This document shows, one piece after another, positions 10,901 to 22,607 of a stretch of 64,000 nt of DNA. The notes under the pieces are model-generated. The model worked only from the letters and a program-made list of their open reading frames with translations. It had not been told where the DNA came from and searched no databases. The stretch is from Nicotiana tabacum (lineage: Eukaryota > Streptophyta > Magnoliopsida > Solanales > Solanaceae): contig NC_134095.1 in assembly GCF_000715075.1 (NCBI RefSeq), forward strand, positions 59,950,419-60,014,418. The letters run 5' to 3'. The position numbers and the translations under genes are program-made. Each line of letters starts with the position of its first letter. Positions within the stretch are counted from its first letter, which is position 1.

Positions 10901-11940
10901 CTTTAAAGAATCTTTTTCCTCTATATATAGTATAAATAAAGAGTCCTAAACATAATTGTAAGTGTTCGAAACTTTTGCATAAAATATTTAGAAATAATTA
11001 ATCAGTTAAACTTGTTATTATATTTACAAATCTATTATTTTACATAGTTTAAATACGGACGAATATAAACTATGAAATTTAGTTGATTTCAAAATTTTAA
11101 ATATTAGAGAAATCATTAAATTAATTATTGCTAAATAGTAGGGATTTAATAAAATGGCTATTTTGAAATATTAAGAATATAATCAATAACTATTTTATCC
11201 AGTCTAAAGTCTATTTTAAAAGGGGATAAAAGACGAATGATATTTCGCTAAGGACACGGATAAAATTCTAAAAAGTAATATAAATATCATCATTAACCCT
11301 ATATATTTGGTGTGCAGTTGTTAAGTGTCATTTCAAAAATATTTTTAGAATTTGTTGTTGAGCTAAAGAGCATAAATCATAATATTTGTCGATATTGGAA
11401 TATTTTATATCTTATTATAGTATTTGTTAGTAGAATGTGTCTTTACATTGTGATACATAAATTTTGAAGAAAGAGTGTCATGATATCTTTCTTCTATGCA
11501 TTTTCGGTTTTAATAACTTCTGGGTTTATGTCAAATCGGCCGTAAAGAGAGTTCATTAGTATCTTATACTTTATCTTTGCTTCTTGTCGTCTTGTATACT
11601 CAGAGAATCCAATATATTTTTTCACAAAAAGTCTTTCTACATTTTTTCTATTTTTACTAATATAATTAAAATATATAGGAATAATTGGTTTTAATTTTAT
11701 GACAAATAATAATCAAAACTACAACAAGATAAATAGAAGAGCTGCGTCTAAAATCCGACATAATGATAGATTTTTATTACCTTTAAAATCTAAAATATTC
11801 AATTAAAGAAGCTATTCAATATTGGAAAGTTTTGTAATATTTAAGAAATTATATTTTGATGTCAATTATTGATACAATTTTGAAACTTTATAATAGGTAA
11901 AGTTCTAATGCTATACGAATTCCATATATTATATTAAGTA
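10901..11940. other. AT-rich intergenic DNA, no recognisable feature
   Basis: No long open frame, no protein resemblance and no clear repeat border. It serves as the insertion site of the MITE at its right end. Confidence 0.6.
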
Positions 11941-12228
11941 AGGAAAAGGTCTAAAAATGTCACTCAACTTTCAGAAATGGTCTATCATGTCATCCGTTAA
12001 AAAAAATGCTCATTTCATGCCATTGCCATTACACATTTGGCTCATCCATACCATTATTGACTAACGACAGTGGCATGGATGAGCCAAATAAAAATTGAGC
12101 CATTAGTCAATAATGGCATGGATGGGCCAAATGTATAACGGCAGTGGCATGAAATGAGCATTTTTTTAACGGATGATATGGATAGACCATTTCTGAAAGT
12201 TAAGAGTGACATTTTTCGGCCTTTTCCG
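11941..12228. mobile_element. Foldback MITE with 9-bp duplication (MULE-type)
   Basis: The left arm (from AGGAAAAGGTCTAAAAATG) and right arm (reverse complement CGGAAAAGGCCGAAAAATG) are near-perfect inverted repeats of about 130 bp each, so almost the entire element folds into one hairpin. TATTAAGTA flanks it on both sides (11932-11940 and 12229-12237). A 9-bp duplication is the hallmark of Mutator-like transposases, so this is probably a non-autonomous MULE. There is no coding capacity. Confidence 0.85.
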
Positions 12229-12237
12229 TATTAAGTA

Positions 12238-12850
12238 TGAATAAGTTTTTACCCACAACCTAACCATCAAATAAAGGAAGTGACATCCGGCCACCACACA
12301 AGAAAATGTGGAGGCTTACCACAGCTAACTGAAACTTGTATCAACTTGGAGACTCACTACAACTGCCACCTGAATATATGGACAGAAAGTAACATAGTGA
12401 TGAGTCTAATGACCTAATTACTAATTTCTACTGTTACTCACTTTTAATTCAGAAATTAATATCAAAGTGATTATTATATTTTAAAGAATATTCAAGTGTA
12501 AGGCAATAAATGTCAGGTCAAGCCTTAAAAGACATGAAATTAATGCAATACATACATCTTATATTTGATCACATTTAGATTCATTAGTTTGATTTTACTC
12601 GGCTGTCATTTTTTACGTAAGGAGTTGTTCACATTGAGTTAGCTGACATAATAAAGGAGTGTATTATGATGTACAAAAGAGATTCTGATTTCTGAGGGTA
12701 GTTTTCTTCTCTACCTGGAATCATCTTTTTCCCTTTTGTCTTTGGAGCTTATGACTAGATAGAAATAAAAATCACCATAATAATATGGATAATATTGCAT
12801 TGCTCAAATGATCAACTCACAGAAACACCAAAATGTTCCGTACTAACCCT
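12238..12850. other. Intergenic DNA, no recognisable feature
   Basis: AT-rich sequence without a supportable gene, ending just before the RNase H pseudogene. Confidence 0.5.
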
Positions 12851-13077
12851 TCATGTAAGTGCCAAAGAAAATCCTGGAATTGGAGGCATAGGAGGAGTCA
12901 TCAGAAATTAACAACAAATGAGAATGGGTTATGAGATTCTTCTCAAACACGCCACATTTGACCTCATCTAGGCAGAACTACTTGCCTACTGCATGCATGC
13001 TCTCAAATTAATTAGCCCTAAACCATGGACTCTTAACATTGGAAATTGAAACGGATTCTACTAAGGTAATACAACTA

Positions 13078-13249
13078 CAGTAAGATCTCTATAACATCAT
13101 TCCTATATAACAATATTTCACTATAAAAGTCAAGCTTTTCTAGAATTAATTTTTATGTTATGTTATAATATATGTTCTCTAAACAACACTTCGCCATAAC
13201 ATCCAAAAATATTCGGAACAAACGAGGTTGTTATAGAGAGGTTTGACTG
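13078..13249. mobile_element. MITE with CAGTCAAACCTCTCTATAAC-type ends (Stowaway-like)
   Basis: The left end CAGTAAGATCTCTATAAC and the right end, reverse complement CAGTCAAACCTCTCTATAAC, form imperfect inverted repeats, with TA at both borders. The interior is AT-rich and non-coding. This is a common plant MITE pattern. It interrupts the RNase H pseudogene. Confidence 0.7.
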
Positions 13250-13261
13250 TAGTAGAAAATG

Positions 13262-13517
13262 ACTCCTTCAATTTAGATGACACACTTTACTTATTAATTC
13301 ATTTAAAAAAGAATGACACATTTCTACAATTGAAAATAGTTTAATTTTAAACTCTTCATTTTACCCATTTTATCCTTAATGAGAAGCTTTTATAACCACA
13401 AAAATGTCATGGATGCACAAGTTTTTATCCCTTAGGTATTTAAGACCACAAATTTTAAAAGTTTTTTTTTTTCTTAATTGCGTCAAATTACCTCATCTAA
13501 ATTGAAACGGATGGAGT
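13262..13517. mobile_element. MITE with ACTCC...CAATTTAGATGA ends
   Basis: Left end ACTCCTTCAATTTAGATGA and right end, in reverse complement, ACTCCATCCGTTTCAATTTA are inverted relatives of the widespread ACTCCCTCCGTTTCAATTT plant MITE. It lies directly beside the preceding MITE within the same pseudogene, an adjacent double insertion. Confidence 0.65.
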
Positions 13518-13839
13518 ACTATTTTACATGATTGCAGGTTATTAATGTATTAGTTAGGATACTCGGAAATTTGCCACACAGCTTTTGGGAGCAGGAAGCA
13601 GCTGCTGCTCTACTAGCTAAGTGGAAGTTTCATTTAACCAGAAAAAAATTACGACATGTGTTAATTAACCATATTTCTTCGCAAAGTAATTTACAATCAC
13701 ATATTTTAAATTATTGCATGTTCCTATTTGACGCTATTGTATTGATCACGCACATATTCGTCGTAAATTTAGGGAGGCAAATGTTGTGGCGGACTGCTTG
13801 GCTAACTTTGGGAAAACTTGTGTTTCTCTATACCTGATC

Positions 13840-14600
13840 ATTCTACCTTATTTTGGGACTCTTCTACTACCATTTATGCTTTGTTTAAATTACGTAAAGA
13901 CTATTCTGGAGCTGTTTCGATGACCACTTTGGAATAATTCACCTTACTTGACTTCTCTTCTTTAAATAATTCTTTTTTATCAGCAGAAAAGAAAAACTTT
14001 GAACTAATGGTTATTCGAAGTTATAAAATTTTCTCCTTTCATTCATTGTAGATTAGGTAAGCAAACTACTTTTCTTTCAAGAAAAAAAAGGGAAAAAAAA
14101 AAGAAAAAAGATTACGTACTCATTTTACCTTCTATATAACATGTAGTATTAGAATGAGATATTGACATAACGTGTTCTGTGCGGGCCTTCCAAACAAGAC
14201 CTTTTTGCTGACAGAATAGTAGGACTTAATTTATTGTTATATAATATTCTTAAGTTCACATATCATTTTACTGATTTATTTAATCACGTATGTACCACTT
14301 GTAATTGTGTGCATTGATCTGAATTTAATTCGGGTTGTTTGAGTGCGTCATTTTGAGAATGCCATGCCGTCCATAGATATTTTTAAAATGAAAGATTGTA
14401 GATGGTCTACTCAATTCAAACCCTTTGAAAGTGCCATATCTGAGCTCATCCCTTTATTTTTTCCTTACTGTCTCTAACTTTAATTCACTAAAATATTTGT
14501 AAGTTATTATCCCATCTCAAACTTTGAAAGTCACCCCAATTATTAGGAATTAGACGTTCAAAGGTACGTAACGTGCAGAAGAATATAAGTCGGAAATTGA
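13840..14600. other. AT-rich intergenic DNA, no recognisable feature
   Basis: Contains an A-rich run at about 14080-14112. No coding potential is recognised. Confidence 0.5.
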
Positions 14601-14604
14601 AGAG

Positions 14605-14830
14605 TATTTAACTCATGCTTACTTTTAACGCATGAGCACCTTACTCACTTTTAACGTAGGACTTCATTTTTAATCCTATTCACTTTTAATGTAAGATTCC
14701 ACTTTTAACCCTATCCACTTTTAACGTAGGGCTCTACTTTTAAAGCTACTCACTTTTAACGCAGTGCTCCAACACTTTTAACTAGTCGAGGCTCTAATTT
14801 TTAAGTCATACCTACTTTTAATAATGGAAA
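14605..14830 (+). repeat. Degenerate minisatellite built on CACTTTTAACGTAGG
   Basis: CACTTTTAACG-like phrases recur about seven times with 30-40 bp spacing, alternating with CTACTTTTAACCCTA-like phrases. Copies are diverged, so period and copy number are approximate. Confidence 0.6.
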
Positions 14831-14835
14831 GCAGA

Positions 14836-15590
14836 AGTGATAAAGAATTTGTGAAGAAGGAGAATCAAGTTTTGTCAAGAAAATTCAGGCCAAAAGGGAG
14901 AATTATTAGGAATATATCCTAATTTTCTTACCTTATTTGTATTTATTCTTTTACTTGAAGAAAGAGTAGAATATTAATCATAATTGTTTTACTTTTCCTT
15001 AAAGGAAAATATAGATCTCTTCCATATTTGACGGATTCCTTTCTTGGAGGAAAAGGTCGTGACCTCTATAATTTGAGAGACCTTCGTATTCCTTAAAGAG
15101 TTTTGTTTAGGGGAAAAATTTATTCTCTCTTAAGTTTTGTTATCAAGTAATATGCTTAGTAGAAACTACTATACTATTTATTACAAATACAGTACTAATA
15201 ATATGCTTAGTAGAAACGACTATTTCAGTCTTGTCTGCTAAGACTGTGTTTGCGACAAAATCTGGAGGCGACGATACGATAACTAGGTTGTTGGCTGTTT
15301 GGTTCCCTATTATGACAACAGATGTGAAATTATGCGGCATCGTTACGTTGGATTCCCTCAACGAGCACCTGCAATCAGAAAGCAATTAAGTTGTTATAGA
15401 TAGGACTATGAGTTTCAAATAGTTGGAAAACCTCAGTGGAATCACTTCCTATTTCCAGCGGGGTCAAGTTTGGTTCTATGCTAGACATTTCTCTAATGTT
15501 TTGCTTGACTCTGTCAGCATACCAAATATTGTTGATGGAAACAGCACACGAAAGCTGTCAAGAAAGGGTTTGAATTCTATAAGCCTCTTA
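14836..15590. other. Unassigned sequence with a 25-bp direct repeat and a possible exon remnant
   Basis: TAATATGCTTAGTAGAAAC occurs at about 15150 and again at about 15200. Downstream, on the plus strand, about 15235-15390 reads as an uninterrupted, amino-acid-like stretch containing KTVFATKSGGDDTITRLLA and then IVTLDSLNEHLQ before a stop. I do not recognise the protein. It could be a captured gene fragment or chance. No start codon or splice evidence is convincing. Confidence 0.3.
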
Positions 15591-15591
15591 A

Positions 15592-16560
15592 GCAGTGTTT
15601 TAAAAGGCATGAGCATCAGGTGCGATATTTTATCAAACACAGGTGATGCGTATGTCTTTAACCATGGGTGTAAGCTCCATGAATATTTAATTTTTAATAT
15701 TTTATAAATTAATAAAATAAACATATAAATTAAAATTATAGAAATTCAAGAAAAATAAAAATTTAATAGGAAAATGTATATATCTAGTATAAACATGCTA
15801 AGATATGCATGAACTATACAAAAAAATACTTTTTTTTTCTTGAAAAAGTGAAAAATGTAAAAATGCATTACACCTGTTGAATATACTTATAGTTGTAAAA
15901 ATGATATTCTAGTTCCTAATAATTCAAAGAATAAAGATGACAATAATATAAGATTATTGTTTAAAAATTTAAAACTAGATAACAAATCTCAAATACTCAT
16001 TGTAATACAAATAGCTAGAATAGAGTCTTCAAAATAATATCTAAACTAAAGTGATACCAAAAGAAATTCTAAAATAAAAAAACCAACTTGAAAAGAAAAA
16101 ATTAAAGAGTGCAATAAAAATAGTTGAAGAAAATTAATGTGCGTAAAAAAGGAAATCAAGCAGAGTAAGAATTGGAGGACAAAATTCTTTGTTTTGTAGT
16201 TTGCACTTAGCAGACAAATGTTTAAAGTGTATTTGTTACTCAAACAAACGACAAATAAAAAAGATTATGAAATTAGGATAATCAATTAGAGAAAACCATT
16301 AACTTGTGAGATTTTAAATTTTAGAATTTACTATGAGTTAACTTTTGGATATTTAAGTTAAACAAAAGTATTTATAAGCAATTTATCTCAAATTTAGAGA
16401 AGTTCTCGAGAATTATGCCCAAATGAACGCCAGAATGTTGGAACTTATGCCTAGGCGAATGCCCCGAAGGTTGGGGCTTACTCTTCACAATATTTATGCC
16501 CTGTCATTATGACTCGATACATTTTTGGTGTGCCTTATCGGAGGCGTATCTAAAATTGCA
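15592..16560. repeat. Putative non-autonomous repeat beginning GTGTTTTAAAAGGC
   Basis: The left part (GTGTTTTAAAAGGC, then GTGATGCGTATG and GTGTAAGCTCC) resembles a common plant repeat with GGCG/TAAGCCCC phrases. An inverted counterpart lies at about 16430-16480, where the reverse complement reads TAAGCCCCAACCTTCGGGGC. The ends are not sharp and no target duplication was found. The interior is AT-rich and non-coding. Confidence 0.35.
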
Positions 16561-16839
16561 AGAGTATGGGTGCACCATGAATGCCAGAGACCTAAGTTTC
16601 CAAGACGCCATCTAAGAGATATATTTTTGGTTTAGGAATTTTAAAAGTCAAAATAAAGACTAAAAAGAGAAGGATAAAAAATAAAAAGAAAATGTGTAAC
16701 CAGTAAAAAAGGAAAAAAACAAAAACAAAAAGTGTGTTTAATTAGAAAAAAACGACTGGGCATGAGTATTTAACCCTATTTATTAATTAAAGTATAATTT
16801 AAAAGAAGAAAGAGTAGGGGCGTCGAATCCCTAACTAAA

Positions 16840-16905
16840 AGGCAGAAGGTGCACCTCCTTACCAATGTACTAAAAGTACTCGCTTGAACTTTAGTTTACC
16901 CGTGT
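16840..16905 (-). repeat. Possible tRNA-derived SINE head fragment
   Basis: On the minus strand a phrase GTACATTGGTAAGGAGGTGC is followed by TTAGGGATTCGACGCC, which resembles RNA polymerase III A and B boxes at roughly tRNA spacing. The tail and a target duplication are not resolved. It may equally be a fragment of another repeat. Confidence 0.25.
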
Positions 16906-17016
16906 TAATTTAAGTATTTAAACTGAAATTTATTAATGCTATATATGATTTAGGGAGAGACGGATGAGTTCACCCGAACCCACTCCCTCCTACTTGCATC
17001 CGCCCATGTGCCTTGC

Positions 17017-17024
17017 CCCTATAT
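17017..17024 (+). repeat. Left 8-bp target-site duplication of the hAT element
   Basis: CCCTATAT, repeated exactly at 20444-20451 on the other side of the element. Eight bases is the size made by hAT transposases. Confidence 0.85.
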
Positions 17025-20000
17025 TAAAGGTGTTAAACGGGTGGGCCGGGCCGGGCCGCTATTTTTTGGATCCGTACGGGTTACGGTCCGGGCCGGTTTC
17101 GGATTGATTCTTAACGGGTTTAACGGGTTCGTGTTCATCCGTGTAAAAATTAAACCGTAAGGGTTACGGGTTGAGGGGGCCGGCCGGGTCGGGTTTAGTG
17201 TATTTTTTTTTTTTGGAATTTTGTATAACTATTGTAGGTTATATTAGTACAAAGTATTAACATAAAAAATACAAGGAAGATGGGGAAAAAATGCATCTCT
17301 TGTTGCAAGTGCTACATTTATTTCATAATTCAAACTTACGAATTGAAAGATTTACATTTTTAACAACAAGTAAATTCAAAGGTTTTGCATTACCTTAGTA
17401 TGTTCTTCATAATCAATATGAATGGATTGACCTTCTTTTGGAGTGTTAAATTCGGATGGGTTACCATGTGTTAATATATCTCCAAGTTCCTCGTCTTCTG
17501 GGCTATCAACATCTTCACGTCCTTGATTTCTTCGTTCCGATCTAATCCAATCTCTGAAATATACTAAAACTTCCAAAGCATTGCTTCCCAATGAGTGACG
17601 GGTGTCTCCAAGTTGTTGTCTTGCTTGACTAAATGCACTCTCCGATGCAACAGTAGAAATTGGTACATTCAGCATGTCCCGAGCCATAGCGAAAAGAACA
17701 GGAAATTGCTTTCCATTCTCATGCCACCATCCCAACGGTGAAAATTCCTTTGTGCGAGGCTCTTTTTGCTTCTACAAGTAGAATTGAAGTTCATCAATGT
17801 TCCTGCTACTGGGTTGAGTGTTAAAAATGTAGAAAAAATATTAAAACTATCAAGGCCTTCTTCATCATCCACAGTAGCAGAAGTGGTACAGGGTATAGTG
17901 GGATTAACATTGCCTACAACATGAGCATCATCATCAATTACATCTGTATATAATTATATAATTGTTGTAAATAATCATTTAGCTTGTTCATAGAGACATA
18001 TAAATCTGGAGTTTCAGTTGGTCCAATCTCCATATAAGTATATAAAGCATTCATTAATTGGTGACAATCAGACATCTTAATAGAAGGATTTAAAACTGCA
18101 CCAATTAAGTAAATCGGAGGAATTGGAAAGAAATATTTTTTGAATTTTGCTTGCATTTTTTCAACAACATCCTTATATTTTTCTTTCTTCTTAAATTCAG
18201 AGAGTAGAAAAGAAATTTCAGCTATATGTACTAAAGCCATAGTAACGGTAGGGTAATATACTCCAGAAAACTCAACAGTAGCTGTATAAAATTTATGTAA
18301 AAATTTAACAACATCACTAATGACCTCCCAAGTACTAGTTGTTAACATACGGTTTGGATCAGTACAATGCGCATTAGCAACTTCAGTCGGGAATCTATAT
18401 TTGTAGCAACATTTTAAAAATATATATGTATAATTCCATCTAGTAACAATTTCGTCTGGCATGAATCTGGGTTTAAGGTTATACTGGACACACTTATTCT
18501 TAAATTCCTTTATTCTAGATTGTCTATTATTTCCTTGAATAACACCAACTGCTCTTCTAACATGAGTAATCTCAGTTGAAAATAAATCAAGGCCACTTTT
18601 AACAATTAAATTATAAACATGACATGCACACCTAACATGAAAAATTTCATCAAGAGGTGGTTGCAAATGCAGTTTTAATATTGAAATTGCGACATTATTG
18701 GTAGAAGCATTATCAAAAGACATACACAATACCTTTTGCTTTAGATTATAAAATTCAATAACTTCACAAATAGTACTACTTATAAACGCAGCAGCATGAC
18801 TTTGATCTTCACCATATCTAAAAGCGATAATACGTTTTTGCATACAAGTAGTATCATCTATCCAATGACATGTAATTGTCAAATAATCATTTTCATTAAC
18901 AGCATGACCAATATCAGAAGTTAGAGAAACTCTACAAGGAAGGTGGCTAAACAAATAACGTATGTATGGTTGATGTTGTCCATGAAGTCTAAAGATATCA
19001 GCTCTACAAGTACTTCTAGGGATACCTTTAAATAAAGGATTATAAATCCTTTGAATATACATAATAAGATATGATGAAGAAGCAAAAGAAAAAGGTAGAC
19101 AATCCAAAACAATTATTTTTGCTAACTCCTCACGATCCTTCATTTTATCATATTTCACTACACCTCCAGTAGTAGGGTTAATAGTTGTTTGATTTCCATC
19201 ACCATCAGCGCCCCATTCTATGGGATGCTCAGTTCTCATATGTCTACTAAGCGTCCCAGTCCCCCCTAAATTTCCTCCAGTCAAATATTTAAAATCACAT
19301 TTACAAATTTTGCATTTAACTCTATAAGTTTCTTCTATTATTTCAAAAAAATTCCAAACCTTACTTCTTTTTCTACGATTAATAGTCGGAGCCACAAGTG
19401 GTCTACTACTAGTGCCACGACCACCACCCCTTGTAGCAACTCCAACACTACCAGCTCCAACACTAGTAGGTGTAGCTGGTATCTCATCTTCTATTCCTAT
19501 TTCATTATCTTCTATTCCAAAATCTTCTTGTAATTATTCATAATCTATATCTATATTATCATTAGGTGATGTTTCGGAAACATGTGAAAATGATAATGGG
19601 TTATTACTATTACTACTAGATGCTGAAGGACTACCTCTTTTTTTATTTCCCCTACCAGTAACTCTTTTACACGCTCTTTTAGCAGCATTAAACATATTGT
19701 AAAAGTTAAAGTATAAGCTAAAATTAAATATGCAATTAAAATAGTAAATAAGAGAAAGAGTTGGAGGGAGTGCACCGAATTCGACAATAAATTGAGCACT
19801 TGATTACGCAATTCCGATGTTACCATGAACAAACGTCAAGCAAGTATTTCAATTTTGAACTTCAATTGTTCAAACTTCAAATTCCGAATGATAAAACACG
19901 ATAAATTAAATTCAAGAAAAGAGAGCCAAATAAAATTAGAAGATGAATTAAAGATTTGAAATCTTGCAAATTAGAGAATGAGAGAATGAGAGAAATTGAG

Positions 20001-20443
20001 ATTGAGAAATGAGTATTGAGTGAAGAAATGAAGAAGGAGGGGGGGGGGGTTATTTATAGTTTTAGAGAAGGTTAGTTTTGTAAATTGAAAAAGGGTTAAA
20101 AATTAAAAAAAAGAGGCTATTTGTGCAATTTTTCCGTTGGCCAACGAACCAATTCAAGGTCTGACCGTTGCCAACGGTCAGTGGGGCCCACCTATTTCGA
20201 AAATTTAAAAAACAAAAACAAAAAAATTCTAGCCGTTGTACCGGCCGGTTAACCCGGTAAGGGTAACTGTTCATTGGACCGGGTTCAACCGGTCCGGTTA
20301 CCCATTTTAAAATTCTAAACGGACCAACCTCCTATACCTCTCCTACCCAGCCCAGCCCTCTTTAACCGGTCCGGGCCGGTTCCGGGTTTAACCGGTCTGG
20401 GCCGGTCCGGAACCGGGTCAACCCGACCCGTTTAACACCTATA
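17025..20443 (-). mobile_element. Complete hAT-superfamily DNA transposon
   Basis: The ends are TAAAGGTGTTAAACGGGT and, in reverse complement, TATAGGTGTTAAACGGGT, differing at one base, with 8-bp duplications CCCTATAT outside. Both subterminal regions (about 17035-17200 and 20225-20430) are dense in GGGCCGG/CCGGTCC phrases in mirrored orientation, likely transposase-binding sites by analogy with other hAT elements. The interior encodes one BED-finger transposase on the minus strand. The length of 3419 bp is usual for an autonomous hAT, but this copy's transposase is broken. Confidence 0.9.
17376..19695 (-). pseudogene. hAT transposase (BED zinc finger, RNase H-like core, hATC), broken
   Basis: The protein cuts and moves the hAT element. 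The likely start is the ATG at 19695 because it is in frame with the long 485-codon stretch (19395-17938) and gives a basic, Ser-rich N terminus, but TAA at 19534-19536 interrupts it. In that stretch the BED finger has Cys28, Cys31, His52 and His57. The transposase core follows (phrases SFDNASTNNV and HVRCACHVYNLIVK). The frame shifts near 17940 and again near 17800, and TAG lies at 17772-17774. The C-terminal hATC dimerisation region is readable at 17735-17376 (MARDMLNVPISTVASESAFS). So there are two stops and two frameshifts in otherwise well-kept sequence. It could still supply a BED-only or C-terminal fragment, but there is no evidence for expression. Confidence 0.88.
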
Positions 20444-20451
20444 CCCTATAT
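20444..20451 (+). repeat. Right 8-bp target-site duplication of the hAT element
   Basis: CCCTATAT, matching 17017-17024 exactly. Confidence 0.85.
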
Positions 20452-20499
20452 TCGTCAAGAAAACGCCTTTTAAATCACTACCCCTAAGGCTATTCTCTA

Positions 20500-21270
20500 G
20501 GCTTGATTTGGCAGCTAAATAATCCTAGTTATGTAAGGGCCACATCAACATTAAGAGAGCCTTCGAAAGCTGCCACACATCATCGATATAATTTCAACAA
20601 AAGACGAAGATGAGGCCGAAGTGATATGATAAAGGATGAAGGCGAGGTCGAGGAGTCAGTAGAGATCGAAATCGATCGAGAATGAGTACTCTCCTTAATG
20701 GGGTAGTAATGTCTAGTATTAAGGATAAGACTATAAAGATGATATTCCTGGAATCTGTACTATTAGGGTTGTGTGACCCATGTTCCCTTATAAATAGAAA
20801 GATATATAGTAGTTGGGGGGAAATGGTGTGGGCATCGCATTTTGATAAAAAGATTCTCTCTCTTACTAAGATACGAACAATACTTTTTTACCAAGATTCT
20901 TGTCCACATCACTCCATACTTTCTACCAGATCCGAGGATAATTCGAACATTCAAGGATCTGTCTGTCATTTATTATTGTCAGGAGGAATAACATTTATTT
21001 CCTCCTTTATTGGGTGAATCATTCCTTTATTTACTTAAATGTCATTATATCTCATTTATTACTATTGAATTGGATCAAGAAGTATAGTTGTTGTTACATA
21101 TTTATTGATATCTGACAAAACTTGCGGCATTTTGTCACGAAATTTGTTAGACTATCTTTTGAAAATTAATATTGACTAAGATTAACTCTATTTTATTAGA
21201 AAATCTAATTGTTTAAACTTAGATCTAAATTTTGGGTCAAACCGAGATCAATTTTGTTGTGCGTCCCCGC
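20500..21270 (+). mobile_element. LTR-like segment with a TATA box, plus strand
   Basis: A GAGGCCGAAG/GGCGAGGTCGAGG-rich part (20600-20680) is followed by CTTATAAATAGAAAG at about 20788-20802 and then non-coding sequence, a layout like the U3-R-U5 of a plant LTR. The ends are not defined and no partner LTR is seen. The open frame at 20682-21017 overlaps the putative promoter and has no recognisable domain, so it is not called. Confidence 0.3.
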
Positions 21271-21279
21271 TCAATTTCT

Positions 21280-21830
21280 CTGTAATTTTCAATGCATAGA
21301 AGCCAAATGCAGTGACGTGGGGACAATGAAGCAAATAACATTCATCTGACGTCCGATCTCTCCAACTAAATCATTCATTTGCATTCAAAATTCTTAAGAT
21401 TTTCTAATTGGGCCACTAAAGAGTGATATTCTCCAACGTAAAACTATGAATAGTTGAAACCAGGCTTTGAGATTTATTAATAATGATAATTATCTTGTCA
21501 ATGTTACTGTTACTGAATTTGATTATGTTTTAACGAGTCTGCATCTCAGTTCTGTCCAGGTGAATTGATGGTACAAAAATTGAGCCGGACGAGCCGGCAA
21601 GGCTAAGTGACATCCATGACATAGTCGCCACTCATGACCCTTTTTCTTCTTTTTTAAATCTTTTTTATTATTTTATAGAGTGGAAGGAGGAAAGGGAATA
21701 GGAATAATACGCGTTTACTCGTAAAATGGTAGAGTTAAATTTGTAACGTGGTTTATAGACACGTGAATTAACTTGATCCAAAAATATGAAGTATATAAGA
21801 ATAGAATCAAGATTATGATATTAACTTAAA
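21280..21830. other. Intergenic DNA, no recognisable feature
   Basis: AT-rich with short T-rich tracts; no gene or repeat border is supported. Confidence 0.45.
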
Positions 21831-22600
21831 AGAAATATAAGCATGATTGTATGATGAGCTTCTCCAGAAGCAATAATATGAATAATATTAAGAACAAAAA
21901 TAAGCGAGAGATTTTACAGTATGAGAGCAAATTATAGCCTTTATGTACAATTGATTTTTCGTCCCATACAATGGATACTAATTCTCCTATTTATAGCTCT
22001 ATTTAGGGAGACAAGATCCCCAAATCAAGATCCTATTAAATGAGAATAAAACTATCATTGATGACTGCATAACGGTTAGCTATTAATAAAGAAATTTTTT
22101 GTAACGGCTACCCATTGAATGATGTCTTTCTCAATCAGTGTCTTCATTCAAATCTTTGTTCTCGGTTTCAATTCCTTCGGAACTCACTCAACACCGGTCA
22201 CATGCTTGTATCCGGTGCCAACTATTTACTGAGTCGCATCTTACCTGTCTTCAGTTTCACGAATCATCTCGTCATTCGTCCAACTGTCGCTAGCCAATTC
22301 TATCCTATACATATAATCCCCTTACTTTTCGGTGATAATACTTTAGTGTTACCGGGAAGTAGAAAAAACTTCTTTTCTTAGCAGGTAAGTTTCTGAATAG
22401 TTTCTGGCATTTGAAAGGACGCACGTCTCTTCGCATTTAATAACCCGAACACGTGTTGCCCCATGATTCGAAAAATATTTTTGCCAGTTTCCAAAGTAAT
22501 CATGACCATAAATTATGCCGCTTATAAACTTTTCCCCTACTCTTCAATTTTACTTTTCACTTTCACAAACTCTTCTTCTATTTTGAATTATCTTAGAACC
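21831..22600 (-). mobile_element. LTR-like segment with a TATA box, minus strand
   Basis: On the minus strand, TATAAATAG lies at 21988-21996 within GAGCTATAAATAGGAG, and the upstream part (22130-22400) has phrases familiar from Solanaceae gypsy LTRs, including GGTGCCAACTATTTAC-like sequence. The outer ends are uncertain and no internal region is attached, so it is either a solo or a truncated LTR. The open frame 22115-22381 on the opposite strand has no domain. Confidence 0.35.
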
Positions 22601-22607
22601 CTATTGT

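Larger units (their letters stand above)
12858..13830 (+). pseudogene. RNase H-like pseudogene split by two MITEs
   Basis: Three stretches match a plant RNase H-like domain of the kind found in LINE ORF2 and in stand-alone RNase H-like genes: SAKENPGIGGIGGVIRN at about 12858-12908, LEIETDSTKVIQL at 13038-13076, and FREANVVADCLANFGK at about 13766-13816. The order and spacing fit one domain once the two small transposons at 13078-13517 are removed. A stop follows GGVIRN, and the N-terminal TDGS is not seen. Whether this was a host gene or a LINE fragment cannot be told. Confidence 0.65.

Noticed and set aside
20682..21017. 111-codon open frame
   Set aside because: It spans a putative LTR promoter and has no protein features.
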